A stretch of DNA of 64,000 nt from Rossellomorea aquimaris (GTDB lineage: Bacteria > Bacillota > Bacilli > Bacillales > Bacillaceae_B). The notes beneath the pieces are model-generated. The model saw nothing but the letters and a program-made list of their open reading frames with translations. It had not been told where the DNA came from and did no database searches. Positions within the stretch are counted from its first letter, which is position 1. Every line of letters begins with the position of its first letter. The DNA lies in NCBI RefSeq assembly GCF_020172085.1, contig NZ_JAIVAT010000007.1, forward strand, positions 620,001 to 684,000. Reading direction: 5' to 3'. A program made the translations under genes and the position numbers. Of this stretch, positions 35,510-44,024 are shown piece by piece.

Positions 35510-36370
35510 CCTCATTTGGTTCAATGTATCAGCGATCCGTTTGAGATCGTCCTTGAAAGCGGGACGATGTTGCACCCTTTCCCGATAGCGGAGAAGGGCT
35601 TTTTGAAAATCTTCATCTGCTTTTAAAAAGCCACCTTCCCTTGACGCAATGATCAGGTCCAGCCACTGGCTGAACGTCTTTTCACCAAGAGTCTGATTGT
35701 TTTGGGACGGATGGATCCTGAAGTAGCTCAAGGCATCCGTCAAGTAAGCTACCTTCCCTTTGGAAAGAAGCCCAAGCCAGGAAGCGAGATCGTTCAGCAG
35801 GGAATATTGTTTCCCCTTATAAACGCCAAAAGGCTCATCAAGATCGCTTTTTCTGAATAGAACCGTCGTAGGCTCTCCGACAATATTCAAGCATTGTGTC
35901 AGAGCCATGTCCCCAAATATCCTGCCATCCATGATCCTTGATTCTTTGAATAAGCGTTTCGTAGCGGTTAAGGGGGCGATGGGATCCCCTGCTTCATTAA
36001 TGGTTTGCCTGAAAGAGGTCACAAGGGAAATCCCTTCAAATGATTCAAAGAAATAGATCATTTTCTTTATTTTGTCACGGTGTAATACATCATCGTCCAT
36101 CAGATAATTGATGTATTCCCCCTTAGCCAGATCAAAGCATTTATGCCAGTTTTTTAAGAACAGATTCTGCTCGTTCTTTACATAGGTGATGAAGGGGTGC
36201 TTCTTTAAATAGGGCTGAACCATTTCCTTTACATCATCGTTCGAACTGTCATCACAAATGATCACCTCGATCGCCGGATACGATTGGGAGAGGACACTCT
36301 CTAAAGCAATTTTCAATGTGCCAGGCCGATTGTATGCGGGAATGACGACGCTCACCAACGGTCGATCCAT
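35504..36370 (-). CDS. Family 2 glycosyltransferase
   Basis: 288 residues behind GAGGTGATAAG. GT-A fold with VSVVIPAYNRPGTL (6-19), ICDDSSNDD and the metal-binding DDD in YLMDDDVLH (near 89-93). The middle region (GEPTTVLFRKSD) and FRIHPSQNNQ resemble GT2 enzymes that decorate spore or capsule glycans. It lies in the minus-strand group with the acetyltransferase and aminotransferase, so it may transfer the amino-sugar they make, or rhamnose. Confidence 0.88.
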   Translation of the reverse strand: MDRPLVSVVIPAYNRPGTLKIALESVLSQSYPAIEVIICDDSSNDDVKEMVQPYLKKHPFITYVKNEQNLFLKNWHKCFDLAKGEYINYLMDDDVLHRDKIKKMIYFFESFEGISLVTSFRQTINEAGDPIAPLTATKRLFKESRIMDGRIFGDMALTQCLNIVGEPTTVLFRKSDLDEPFGVYKGKQYSLLNDLASWLGLLSKGKVAYLTDALSYFRIHPSQNNQTLGEKTFSQWLDLIIASREGGFLKADEDFQKALLRYRERVQHRPAFKDDLKRIADTLNQMRS

Positions 36371-36389
36371 CTTATCACCTCATTCTTCG

Positions 36390-37031
36390 TTATGGCCAGT
36401 TTTTCTTAAATATGGCGGGGACCCCGCCATACAGCGTATGGGGAGGGACGTTTCCTTTCACAAATGAACCGCCTCCGATCATCGACCAGGCTCCTATGGA
36501 TACCTTTTCCCGGATCGAACTCCCGATCCCGATTGTTGCTCCTTCTCCCACCGTTACATTTCCTGCTATGCTTGCACCTGGGGAAACCGTTGCATAATCG
36601 TGAATGATATCATCATGACTCAGGATGACACCCCTATTCAGAATCACGAAGTTACCGACCTGAACGTTCGTCGTCAGGATCGTTCCTTCACAGATGATCG
36701 TTCCTTTACCGATTGTATTCCGATTGGACAAATATATGGAAGGGTGAATCAAAGAATCCGCTGGCTGAAAGCCGAGGAGTGTCGTTTTTTCAACGAAATG
36801 TTTCTTTAAAAAAGGATCACCTACTCCGGCGCATACTATCCTCACCTGATCCTTGAGATGCAGAATATCTTGGAGATCACCGAGAACAGGGAGGCCGTCC
36901 ACGACTTTTCCCTTATACTCTGGTCGCTCATCAAGAAATCCGATGACAAGTACTCCTATTTGCTCGCATAGATGAAGAACCTCCCGTGCATGACCGCCGC
37001 ATCCCCATATGACAAGCGGTCCTATGAGCAA
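36390..37031 (-). CDS. NeuD/PglD-type sugar O/N-acetyltransferase
   Basis: 213 residues if it starts at TTG 37031 behind AAGGATGG; an ATG at 37082 would overlap the upstream gene by 61 bases. The N-terminal Rossmann-like part has GCGGHAREVLHLCE, and from about residue 95 a left-handed beta helix of hexapeptide repeats (NTIGKGTIICEG, ATVSPGASIAGNVTVGEGATIGIGSSI) ends in GGVPAIFKKNW. PglD and VioB relatives acetylate UDP- or dTDP-linked 4-amino sugars. Next to a DegT aminotransferase this is a good fit. Confidence 0.85.
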   Translation of the reverse strand: MLIGPLVIWGCGGHAREVLHLCEQIGVLVIGFLDERPEYKGKVVDGLPVLGDLQDILHLKDQVRIVCAGVGDPFLKKHFVEKTTLLGFQPADSLIHPSIYLSNRNTIGKGTIICEGTILTTNVQVGNFVILNRGVILSHDDIIHDYATVSPGASIAGNVTVGEGATIGIGSSIREKVSIGAWSMIGGGSFVKGNVPPHTLYGGVPAIFKKNWP

Positions 37032-38137
37032 GCCATCCTTGTTACAATTCGTTCCACCAACGGCTCCGTCATTTCCTCCCACAAGGGAAGGCTGACAATT
37101 CTTCTTGAAATATGGTCCGTGTAGCGCATGGTCGTTCGCTTATGGTTTGAAAACAGGGGATGCTGATGGCAGGGAGGTGAGAAATAGGTGCGGGCTTCGA
37201 TTTGATCTTGATTCAGGACCTCGATGATTTCATGGTTTTTCTTTTCAGGTGGGCATAAGACGGGCATGAATTGATAGGGAATCCGGCCCTTTGCCGCTTG
37301 AAGTTCCCACCCCTGTGATAAAAGCCGCTTATCCTTCAAGGCTTCAACATACCATTGGTAGATTTTTTGCCGTTCACCTATCTTACGCGGATAGGCCTGT
37401 AACGTGGCAAGCCCGATAGCCGCAGGATATTCAGACATTTTGCCGTTCAGTCCTTTTAAAGCAGTTTCTCTTCCTGCGGTGAATCCGAAATTTTCCGTTT
37501 GTCTGATGTCTGAAATGGATCCTTCATCCCTTGAATAGATGAGACCGCCTTCTCCCACACCAAATGATTTTGTTGCATGGAAGCTAAATACCACAGTTCC
37601 AGGAAACCCTTTTCCGAAATGTCCGTATTGTCCATTCACACCGAAGCTCGCTGCCGCATCTACAATGACCGGTATCTCTGAATCATGTAAAGAGGCATAA
37701 TACGTAAGATCCAGATTAGTTCCGAATGTGGCATACGGCATCACGGCCGCCACTTGATCTCCCAAGGTGGAAAGTAATTCATCGACCATTTCTGTATCCA
37801 TGCACCAATCGTCCTTATTTACATCGACAAAGTACGGTTCCAGTCCACACCATAACGCCGATAAAGGGGTGGCTGAAAAGGTGAAGCTTGGCATCAGTAC
37901 ATACTTTCCATGAGGACGTCTGCATCTTGAAAGGGCCAATATCAATCCGATGGTCGCGTTGCTAACAGTGGTGACTGCTCCAACTCCTTCAAAGTAATCG
38001 TCCAGGATCATTTTTTCAAGACGTGCATTGAGCGGTCCGAAATTGCTATATTGTCTGGAAGCGTCAATCTCCCTCAAATATGGAGAAAGATCTTCCTGAG
38101 TCACTAAATGAGGTCGTAAAAAGGGAATATTCATCAT
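37022..38137 (-). CDS. DegT/DnrJ/EryC1 sugar aminotransferase
   Basis: 371 residues. A PLP enzyme of the sugar aminotransferase type: the cofactor Lys190 lies in SFHATKSFGVGEGG and Asp160 in VIVDAAAS binds the pyridine nitrogen. It should move an amino group from glutamate to a keto-sugar nucleotide. With RmlB nearby, the likely substrate is dTDP-4-keto-6-deoxyglucose, giving viosamine-like (4-amino-4,6-dideoxyglucose) sugar, the skeleton of Bacillus anthracis anthrose. That product is an inference. Its nearest AAAGGAG lies an unusually long 17 bases before ATGATG. Confidence 0.85.
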   Translation of the reverse strand: MMNIPFLRPHLVTQEDLSPYLREIDASRQYSNFGPLNARLEKMILDDYFEGVGAVTTVSNATIGLILALSRCRRPHGKYVLMPSFTFSATPLSALWCGLEPYFVDVNKDDWCMDTEMVDELLSTLGDQVAAVMPYATFGTNLDLTYYASLHDSEIPVIVDAAASFGVNGQYGHFGKGFPGTVVFSFHATKSFGVGEGGLIYSRDEGSISDIRQTENFGFTAGRETALKGLNGKMSEYPAAIGLATLQAYPRKIGERQKIYQWYVEALKDKRLLSQGWELQAAKGRIPYQFMPVLCPPEKKNHEIIEVLNQDQIEARTYFSPPCHQHPLFSNHKRTTMRYTDHISRRIVSLPLWEEMTEPLVERIVTRMACS

Positions 38138-38242
38138 AGGATAGGAACGTTCAACTCCTTTCCCTATTCAATATATTTTGAGTGGCCAGAGAATAGACTT
38201 TGTATGAAGAGTTTACGAATGATGAAGAGGAGAGTGAGGTCT

Positions 38243-39301
38243 TTGAATTTACGACAAGGACGCCGCCTTGCAGTCATTGATACTTTTTTTCCCTGGAAAC
38301 AGAGCGGGTTTCGGTACTGGGAATCTATTGAGTTTTTTAAACAGAGGCCGGACACGTTATTTTTTGCTACTAACGTAAGCTGTGACGAGTTCCCGGCACC
38401 GGTATTTCCTATTGAAGTATTTAAAGAAATGGCAGAAGAGAAAGGGATCACGGATGTTTATTGTGTGTTCCTGAATCTTGCTTGCAGCTTGCTTGGGTGT
38501 ACAACGATACCTAGTGGATTCACTTTACCGGGCTCAAAACCGCATTTAGACTTATCTTCTTTTTTGAAAGAGAAGGGCATTCGACTGCATACCACATTGT
38601 ATCCAGGGGGTGGGCTGGAACCTGAAATTCCTGCTCCATTCCTCTCTGTGGTGAAAGAGGGATGTTCATGCATCTTTACCAATGTTCAAGAGGTCTTAGA
38701 CGAGATTCCAAGTAGTATCTTTACTCCAATTGTCATTAATACTGACTATTATTCATTTAACCAAAAGTTTCTTGAGGATAAGATTCAACTGACCTTTGCT
38801 GCCAATAGGAGTGTTAGGAAAGGGTTTCCTCTTTTAGCAAACGTGTTTAATCAATTGGATGATAGCTTTTATTTAAATATTGTTGGAGATTGGGAGAGGG
38901 AGCTTCATCTGTTGACGAATGAACAGTTCTCTTATTATGGTTCTTTATCACCGGAAGAATTGAAGAAGATATATCAGCATTCTCATGTGTTTCTATATAC
39001 TGGTACTCAAGATCAGTATGCTCTCGACGGTTTCCCCGTAACGGTAGCAGCCGATGCCATGTCGACGGGATGTCTGCTTGTGTCAACAAATCCAAGAAAT
39101 GACCGTCTGACCCTGGTGGCAGGGGTGGATTATTTAGAGGTTGAAGCAATGAGCTACTCAATTGTCGATGCATTGAACTGGGTAAAAGAAAATGTAAAAA
39201 CAGCTATGAAAATAGGAGAGACAGGTGCAGGATCCATTCGAAGAAAGTTTAACTGTAAGGAAGTGGTGATGAAAAAAATCCAATATATGATCGGTTCGTA
39301 G
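38243..39301 (+). CDS. GT-B fold glycosyltransferase (family 1/4-like)
   Basis: 352 residues if started at TTG 38243 (AGGAGAG eight bases upstream); an ATG at 38204 has no ribosome site. The C-terminal half has FAANRSVRKGFPLL, IVGDWERE, YGSLSPEELKKIYQHSHVFLYTGTQDQYALDGFPVTVAADAMSTGCLLVST, the usual GT4 donor-site pattern with the Glu replaced by Asp in LDGFPV. The N-terminal half is divergent. Same strand and 32 bp before the next glycosyltransferase. Confidence 0.8.
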   Translation: MNLRQGRRLAVIDTFFPWKQSGFRYWESIEFFKQRPDTLFFATNVSCDEFPAPVFPIEVFKEMAEEKGITDVYCVFLNLACSLLGCTTIPSGFTLPGSKPHLDLSSFLKEKGIRLHTTLYPGGGLEPEIPAPFLSVVKEGCSCIFTNVQEVLDEIPSSIFTPIVINTDYYSFNQKFLEDKIQLTFAANRSVRKGFPLLANVFNQLDDSFYLNIVGDWERELHLLTNEQFSYYGSLSPEELKKIYQHSHVFLYTGTQDQYALDGFPVTVAADAMSTGCLLVSTNPRNDRLTLVAGVDYLEVEAMSYSIVDALNWVKENVKTAMKIGETGAGSIRRKFNCKEVVMKKIQYMIGS

Positions 39302-39333
39302 GACGTTTAAATGAAAGGGGAATTAGTATATCT

Positions 39334-40857
39334 ATGAGTGGTACTCCCATATTGACAGCTTATCTGATAATTTCAGCACAGTATAAAGATGAAAGGATTG
39401 GAGAGTTGGTTCTGAAGCTTAATGAAAGTGGGATATCGGTGAATGTATTGGGGGCGATTGATCCCTTGCCAGAGATTCACCCTAAGCATCCCCGTGTATA
39501 TGTGACACTTGGATCAGACTGGGAAGAATTCAAAACGATGAGTTCACTTCCCACAACAGAGAGAAGACGCTGGCTTCATTATTCCTCCCAAGATGATATT
39601 GAACCTTATCGGCTGTTCTATTGTTGGTTGATACGCACCGATCCGCTTCCCTTCTCCAAACCGGTCCCATCCAGCCAATTTACCTCAGACCTGCCCATGG
39701 TATCCGTATTCACAGCGGCCTATCGATCAGGGGGAAAAATCAAGCGTCCCTATCGGTCTCTCCTTAATCAATCCTATACTAACTGGGAATGGGTGATCGT
39801 GGATGATTCCGGCGACGATGATGCCACATATCATAAAGATCTAAAGTCGCTCGAGGATCCTCGTGTGAGATGTTACCGCCAGGATTCACGGAGCGGTTAC
39901 ATTGGAGCAGTGAAAAGGTATGCAGCGGGTCTATGCACCGGAGAGATTCTTGTGGAAATCGATCACGATGATGAATTGACACCAGACTGTCTGCAGAAAA
40001 TCGTGACTGCATTCATTGACAATCCAGATTGTGGATTTGCCTATGGTGACTGTACGGAAGTCTATGATACAAGCAAGCGGGCTCATTGGTACGGTTGGGA
40101 TTCAGGGTACGGATACAGTATCTATTATCGAGTGTGGGTCCATGCTATGAACCGGTGGCAGAATGTAAATAAGCACTCAGCCATCAATGGGAGCACCATC
40201 AGGCATCTGGTCGGCTTGCCGAATCATCCGCGTGCGTGGACGAGAGAGTGCTATCACTTGGTGGGGGGACATCGGGAAGAACTGATGGTAGCGGACGATT
40301 ATGATCTCCTCGTCCGTACATTCCTGACCACGACTTTTGTAGCCATTCCCGAGTTATTGTACATCCAATATCGAAATGAACACGGCAGCAATTCGACCTT
40401 TACCCGGAATCAGCAAATTCAGATTCTGGTCAAACAGCTCCATCGTTATTATCATGAGCGAATCGTTCAACGATTGCGGGAAAAGAATCTTATAGAGGAA
40501 ATTCCCTACAAGCGGGTTTGGGAAAGGAAAGAAGATGATAAAGGAAAAGAGACGGCCCATATCATCCATGAAGACGAGTCGAGGGTGTCAATCCTTTTTC
40601 CCATTCCATACTCTTGTAAGGACTACGATTCCACCCAGTTGATCAAGACCCTCAAAAAGGGCAGCGAAACCCGGTTCCGGAATCAAGAAGTTGTCGTGGT
40701 GGGGCGCATCCCGACTGAAGTGGAAACCTATGCGTCCCTGGCACCGATGGGATCCATTAAGTGGTGGCCGATGGAACCTGTTGACTCTGTAGAAACATGT
40801 ATTTCGTATGCTAAATACTGTTCTACATGTAAAGAGAAGATTGTGGTTATGCCGTAG
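39334..40857 (+). CDS. Large glycosyltransferase with central GT2 domain
   Basis: 507 residues. Residues 1-118 form an N-terminal domain I cannot name. A GT2 domain follows from about 119 (PMVSVFTAAYRSGGKIKRPYRSLLNQSYTNWEWVIVDDSG) with EIDHDDELTPD as the metal site, GECYHLVGGHREE-like acceptor loop and QYRNEHGSNST. The last 100 residues are a further unassigned domain. It likely extends the spore-surface glycan. AAAGGGG lies 13 bases before ATG 39334, rather far. Confidence 0.8.
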   Translation: MSGTPILTAYLIISAQYKDERIGELVLKLNESGISVNVLGAIDPLPEIHPKHPRVYVTLGSDWEEFKTMSSLPTTERRRWLHYSSQDDIEPYRLFYCWLIRTDPLPFSKPVPSSQFTSDLPMVSVFTAAYRSGGKIKRPYRSLLNQSYTNWEWVIVDDSGDDDATYHKDLKSLEDPRVRCYRQDSRSGYIGAVKRYAAGLCTGEILVEIDHDDELTPDCLQKIVTAFIDNPDCGFAYGDCTEVYDTSKRAHWYGWDSGYGYSIYYRVWVHAMNRWQNVNKHSAINGSTIRHLVGLPNHPRAWTRECYHLVGGHREELMVADDYDLLVRTFLTTTFVAIPELLYIQYRNEHGSNSTFTRNQQIQILVKQLHRYYHERIVQRLREKNLIEEIPYKRVWERKEDDKGKETAHIIHEDESRVSILFPIPYSCKDYDSTQLIKTLKKGSETRFRNQEVVVVGRIPTEVETYASLAPMGSIKWWPMEPVDSVETCISYAKYCSTCKEKIVVMP

Positions 40858-41082
40858 GGCATAGTGATTTTTGAAGATATGGTAAAGTTCCTGTTTTGGA
40901 TGATTTATCAGGGGGGCTGTGTCAGTGGCTTTCAAAGATGGTTGGGAAGTGGAGTAAGATAAAGGTTTGAACGTAAGAGTAGAGCTATTTTAAAAAGTGG
41001 AGTTTTTTTATGGAATCTGGAGTCATGAAAGAAATGAGGGTGGACATATTGAATGGTGATGTCTCTTATTTCATTCCGAAAC

Positions 41083-41532
41083 TTATCGTTCCACCCGGTT
41101 CTCAAGATTGAAGACACGTTTATCGATATCTGTCAGTCTTGTATTCAAATAGTGAAATTCAGATTCTGTATTCTGCTTCGTCACCTTTAACAAAGGAATG
41201 ACATCTTCGTTTTGTGATGCTTCAATACGATTAACGGTTCCCTTGATTTCCTTTACATCATTTTGGGTCGTTTTCAGATCGGAACGAATAATACGGACGT
41301 CATCTTGGGTCGTTTTCAGATCGGAACGAATAATACGGACGTCATCTTGGGTTTCTTTCAGATCGGAACGAATAGTACGAACGTCATCTTGGGTTTCTTT
41401 TAGATCTGAGCGAATGGTACCTACATCAGCTTGAGTCTTTTGCAACTCACTTCGAAACTCTTTCATATCGCTACGGACTTCTTTCATCTCACCTTGTAAA
41501 TCTAGAAGTATTTCAAGGATCTGCTTTTCCAA
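41083..41532 (-). CDS. Coiled-coil protein with 14-residue repeats
   Basis: 149 residues from TTG 41532, seven bases behind AAGGAGG. After MEKQILEILLDLQGEMKEVR, about five 14-residue repeats of the IRSDLKETQDDVR kind run from about 33 to 95, forming a long coiled coil. The rest (VNRIEASQNEDVIPLL, YLNTRLTDIDKRVFNLENRV) is also helical. No membrane helix or catalytic motif. Similar short coiled-coil proteins are common and unnamed in Bacillus. The repeat number may vary between strains. Confidence 0.75.
   Translation of the reverse strand: MEKQILEILLDLQGEMKEVRSDMKEFRSELQKTQADVGTIRSDLKETQDDVRTIRSDLKETQDDVRIIRSDLKTTQDDVRIIRSDLKTTQNDVKEIKGTVNRIEASQNEDVIPLLKVTKQNTESEFHYLNTRLTDIDKRVFNLENRVER
41263..41472 (-). 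repeat. 42-bp tandem repeat coding for coiled coil
   Basis: Units start at 41263, 41305, 41347, 41389 and 41431, exactly 42 bp apart. The first two are identical over 42 bp; later ones diverge gradually. 42 bp codes 14 residues, two heptads. Confidence 0.9.
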
Positions 41533-41614
41533 TTTTCTCACCTCCTTCATTCCATTATAAAACATGTGAATCGGACATTCTACCTTCAACCCATACCTCA
41601 TTGAAAAAGTAGAA

Positions 41615-41630
41615 GGCGGTATGAACCGCC
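41615..41630 (-). terminator. Terminator of the small spore-type gene
   Basis: GGCGGT-ATGA-ACCGCC forms a tight stem downstream of the gene at 41641. On the minus strand it is followed by TTCTACTTTTTC, an interrupted T run. Confidence 0.7.
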
Positions 41631-41640
41631 TCCTCTGTCA

Positions 41641-41781
41641 TTAGTCACGCATGGCTCCTGCTTCACGGGAAGTCATGGCTCCCTGGCCATTTGCTACATC
41701 TTTTTGTATTTGTTTTTTCACCTGTTGAGGGTCGGTCCCAGACGGCAAGGCTTTCATTTCAGATTTATTCGTCTGCTTCAT
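41641..41781 (-). CDS. Hypothetical 46-residue protein, possibly gamma-type SASP-like
   Basis: ATG 41781 lies nine bases after GGGAGGTGAT. It encodes 46 polar residues with no helix anchor. The stretch TDPQQVKKQIQ recalls the TNAQQVRKQN repeat of gamma-type small acid-soluble spore proteins, and Gln/Lys content is high, but only one repeat-like unit is present. I treat the SASP link as a possibility only. It has its own ribosome site and terminator. Confidence 0.55.
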   Translation of the reverse strand: MKQTNKSEMKALPSGTDPQQVKKQIQKDVANGQGAMTSREAGAMRD

Positions 41782-41857
41782 AAAGAAAATCACCTCCCAG
41801 TTTGTTCTTAGTATGAACAGGCATGGGGGAGATATGTTGAAGGGATCAATGTTTATC

Positions 41858-41886
41858 TTGTCCAGAAAAAGGAAGAGAGATATAAT
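41858..41886 (+). promoter_or_regulatory. Sigma-A promoter of the leader peptide and MFS gene
   Basis: TTGTCC (41858-41863), 17 bases, consensus TATAAT (41881-41886), just upstream of the 33-codon frame at 41922. Confidence 0.75.
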
Positions 41887-41921
41887 GAAATAGAATCTTA
41901 CAATTTAAAGGAGGGAATATC

Positions 41922-42023
41922 ATGCATACGTTCACTGTAGACATCAAAAAATATCGTGTATTAATGATGTCTATTATTGGAATTTCAGCCGTCCTCGGGA
42001 CACGTCTGTCCTTTTTTAGCTGA
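41922..42023 (+). CDS. 33-residue leader-peptide candidate
   Basis: ATG 41922 follows AAAGGAGGGAATATC, one of the best ribosome sites in the window, behind a consensus promoter. It codes for only 33 residues: a charged start (FTVDIKKYR) and a hydrophobic second half (VLMMSIIGISAVLG). A strong terminator stem lies 46 bp after its stop, and the MFS gene begins beyond it. That is the layout of a translation-controlled attenuator. It could also be a decayed gene start. Confidence 0.5.
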   Translation: MHTFTVDIKKYRVLMMSIIGISAVLGTRLSFFS

Positions 42024-42069
42024 TTTTTCATAATGTGAACAAGTGTATGATTTCCTATTAATAGCGAGA

Positions 42070-42100
42070 GCCATGGGGAATGATTCCCTGTGGTTTTTTT
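42070..42100 (+). terminator. Terminator between leader peptide and MFS gene (attenuator candidate)
   Basis: GCCATGGGGAAT and ATTCCCTGTGGT pair with small mismatches around GA, followed by seven T. It lies between promoter and coding region of the exporter, so it should stop most transcripts early. Confidence 0.75.
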
Positions 42101-42162
42101 ACTTTTATTCAGCTCCGGCGGGTACAGCCGTCTGTGCTTTCTTAACGAGAGGACGAAATGAA

Positions 42163-43365
42163 ATGATGAGCATATTGAAAACAAAGAACAATATCTATTT
42201 ACTATACTTTTATCTCTTTTTTGCCCAGCTGTTCTTCGACCGGGCGCTATGGGTCATCTATCTTGGCTACAAGGGGATGACACTGGGTGAGATTGGGATT
42301 CTCGAGTCCCTGCTCCATTTGGCCATCGTGTTATTCGAGGTGCCAACTGGGATGATCGCTGATTTGTATGGAAGGAAGGTCAGTCTCTTGATTGGGAATG
42401 TGTTCAGCTTGCTTTACGGATTGTTCATGCTGTTAAGCGGCACGTTTTCCATGTTCACTCTGGCGTTTTTGTCAATGGGACTCATGGTCACCCTGCATTC
42501 AGGAGCCGAGCAGGCATTTGCTTATGACACATTGAAAAATGATAAACGGGAAAAGGATTATACGCGGGTCATCGGCAGCATGACGGCGATTTCCCTGTTA
42601 TCCCTGAGCCTGGCAAAATTCCTCGGCGGTTTCATGGCTGAAGTCAGCTGGGAATGGGTGTACGGGTCCACGATCTTCACCCACGTCCTGGCGGTGATCC
42701 CCCTTCTCTTCATGAAAGAACCTGAGCGGGAGAAGACCGAGGAAATCAGCGGACGTTGGTACAGCAAGTGGGTCCATCAATTCCGGCTCGGGGTCAGTGT
42801 GTGGAGAAATAACGGGGTCATTCACGCACCGGTCGTCCTCTTTATCCTGGCAAGTGCCGTCATGGTCATTATGGTATTTTACGGACAGGAATACTTCGTG
42901 ACACTTGGCTATTCATCCATCGTCGTCGGAGCCGTCTTCACGATTGAAGGACTCCTCGGCGTCGTCATGGCAAAGATTGCGTACAAGGTGGAGGAACGAT
43001 TCAAATTCTTCAACATCCTGTATTACGGATTAGGACTTTTTCTAGTGTTTTTCGTCCTCTTTATTTTTGCAACAGACTGGGCGATTCTCCTGTCGTTTCT
43101 GATCCTTGCACAGCTTCTGAGCCTGTTCGAACCGATCTTCAGTTCGTTCGTGCAAAGCTTTTTGAAAAGCAATATCCGGTCTACTTTTCTTTCTCTGATC
43201 GGTCTGATGGAGAGTTTTGTCATCATGATCAGCTTTCCGCTCTTCGGCTATGCTGTTGAACGGACAGGATTTACGGATGGATTTGCCTGGCTGTTGGTCA
43301 TTTTCTTTGTGCTGGCAGGTGGATATTTGGTTGGTCAGAGGGTGAAAATGAAGGGGCGGACATAA
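42163..43365 (+). CDS. MFS transporter
   Basis: 400 residues from ATG 42163 (MMSILKTK) behind GAGAGG; a longer reading from 42043 would run through the terminator stem. Twelve membrane helices are visible. The MFS loop 2-3 signature is GMIADLYGRKVSLLIG (about 59-74), and the N-terminal RALWVIYLGYKGMTLGEIGILES is typical of drug/proton antiporter-type members with FEVPTG in helix 2. Substrate unknown; the attenuator-like leader suggests induction by a translation inhibitor, which is an inference. Confidence 0.88.
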   Translation: MMSILKTKNNIYLLYFYLFFAQLFFDRALWVIYLGYKGMTLGEIGILESLLHLAIVLFEVPTGMIADLYGRKVSLLIGNVFSLLYGLFMLLSGTFSMFTLAFLSMGLMVTLHSGAEQAFAYDTLKNDKREKDYTRVIGSMTAISLLSLSLAKFLGGFMAEVSWEWVYGSTIFTHVLAVIPLLFMKEPEREKTEEISGRWYSKWVHQFRLGVSVWRNNGVIHAPVVLFILASAVMVIMVFYGQEYFVTLGYSSIVVGAVFTIEGLLGVVMAKIAYKVEERFKFFNILYYGLGLFLVFFVLFIFATDWAILLSFLILAQLLSLFEPIFSSFVQSFLKSNIRSTFLSLIGLMESFVIMISFPLFGYAVERTGFTDGFAWLLVIFFVLAGGYLVGQRVKMKGRT

Positions 43366-43370
43366 GAGAT

Positions 43371-43407
43371 AAGCTTCTCATCTTTTAGGATGGGGAGCTT
43401 TTTTTAT
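43371..43407 (+). terminator. Terminator of the MFS gene
   Basis: AAGCTTCTCATC and GATGGGGAGCTT pair with G-U wobbles around six bases, followed by seven T. Confidence 0.85.
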
Positions 43408-43462
43408 GATATTAATCAAAAGGGAAATAATGGTATGATAAACCTATCAGGGAGGGATATGC

Positions 43463-43906
43463 ATGCCAGTTGAAAAAATGACGAAAACGTTTCGTGTCAT
43501 CGGGTTAAAAGGGGAAGGTGCTTTTGCTGCCTTTAGTACGGAAGTGCCAAAGAGAGCCAAACAATTTTTAAAGAGATTACATGAAGTGGAAGCCGTCACA
43601 GGTCCGGAAATCGCTCTGTATGAACCGAAAAAGGGTAGTGATAATCAAGAGGGGATCTATTATGTGGGAGTTACTGTAGACGAAGCTCTCACTACCATTC
43701 CTGCCGGGATGCTATATATTGAATTGAACGAAGATTATGCAACGGCGAAGGGAACGGATATTGAACATCTTCAATGGGATCTTAACAAGTGGATAAAAGA
43801 ACAGGGACATCAAAGGAAAACGGAATCATATATTGTGGAGACGTATCATCCCACAGAGGATGGCGGGGAAGAAGTGGAGGTTTATCTACCGATTGAAAGA
43901 GCTTAA
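43463..43906 (+). CDS. GyrI-like/AraC effector-binding domain protein
   Basis: 147 residues, ATG behind GGGAGGG. Alone-standing small-molecule-binding domain of the GyrI/AraC-E type: RVIGLKGEGAFAAFS, YYVGVTVDE, IPAGMLYIEL and DLNKWIKEQGHQ, ending in EVYLPI. Such proteins bind or hydrolyse small hydrophobic or cationic compounds, or protect gyrase. A second member of the family lies at 57162. No DNA-binding domain. Confidence 0.8.
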   Translation: MPVEKMTKTFRVIGLKGEGAFAAFSTEVPKRAKQFLKRLHEVEAVTGPEIALYEPKKGSDNQEGIYYVGVTVDEALTTIPAGMLYIELNEDYATAKGTDIEHLQWDLNKWIKEQGHQRKTESYIVETYHPTEDGGEEVEVYLPIERA

Positions 43907-44024
43907 GATAAGCTTCTTTTTTTATATCTGATTTCATTATAACACTCTTATTTCTAAAATATCAGTCTGTTAAAAATGGAGGGAATTGGTAAAATACAGG
44001 GTAGATTAGCTAGGGGGAATGGAA

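Noticed and set aside
40861-41082. Possible small genes downstream of the 507-residue glycosyltransferase
   Set aside because: Short frames exist but none has a ribosome site or a plausible composition; the gap is left empty.
42043-42162. 40-residue N-terminal extension of the MFS protein
   Set aside because: It would translate through the terminator stem and has no ribosome site; ATG 42163 gives the normal MFS start.
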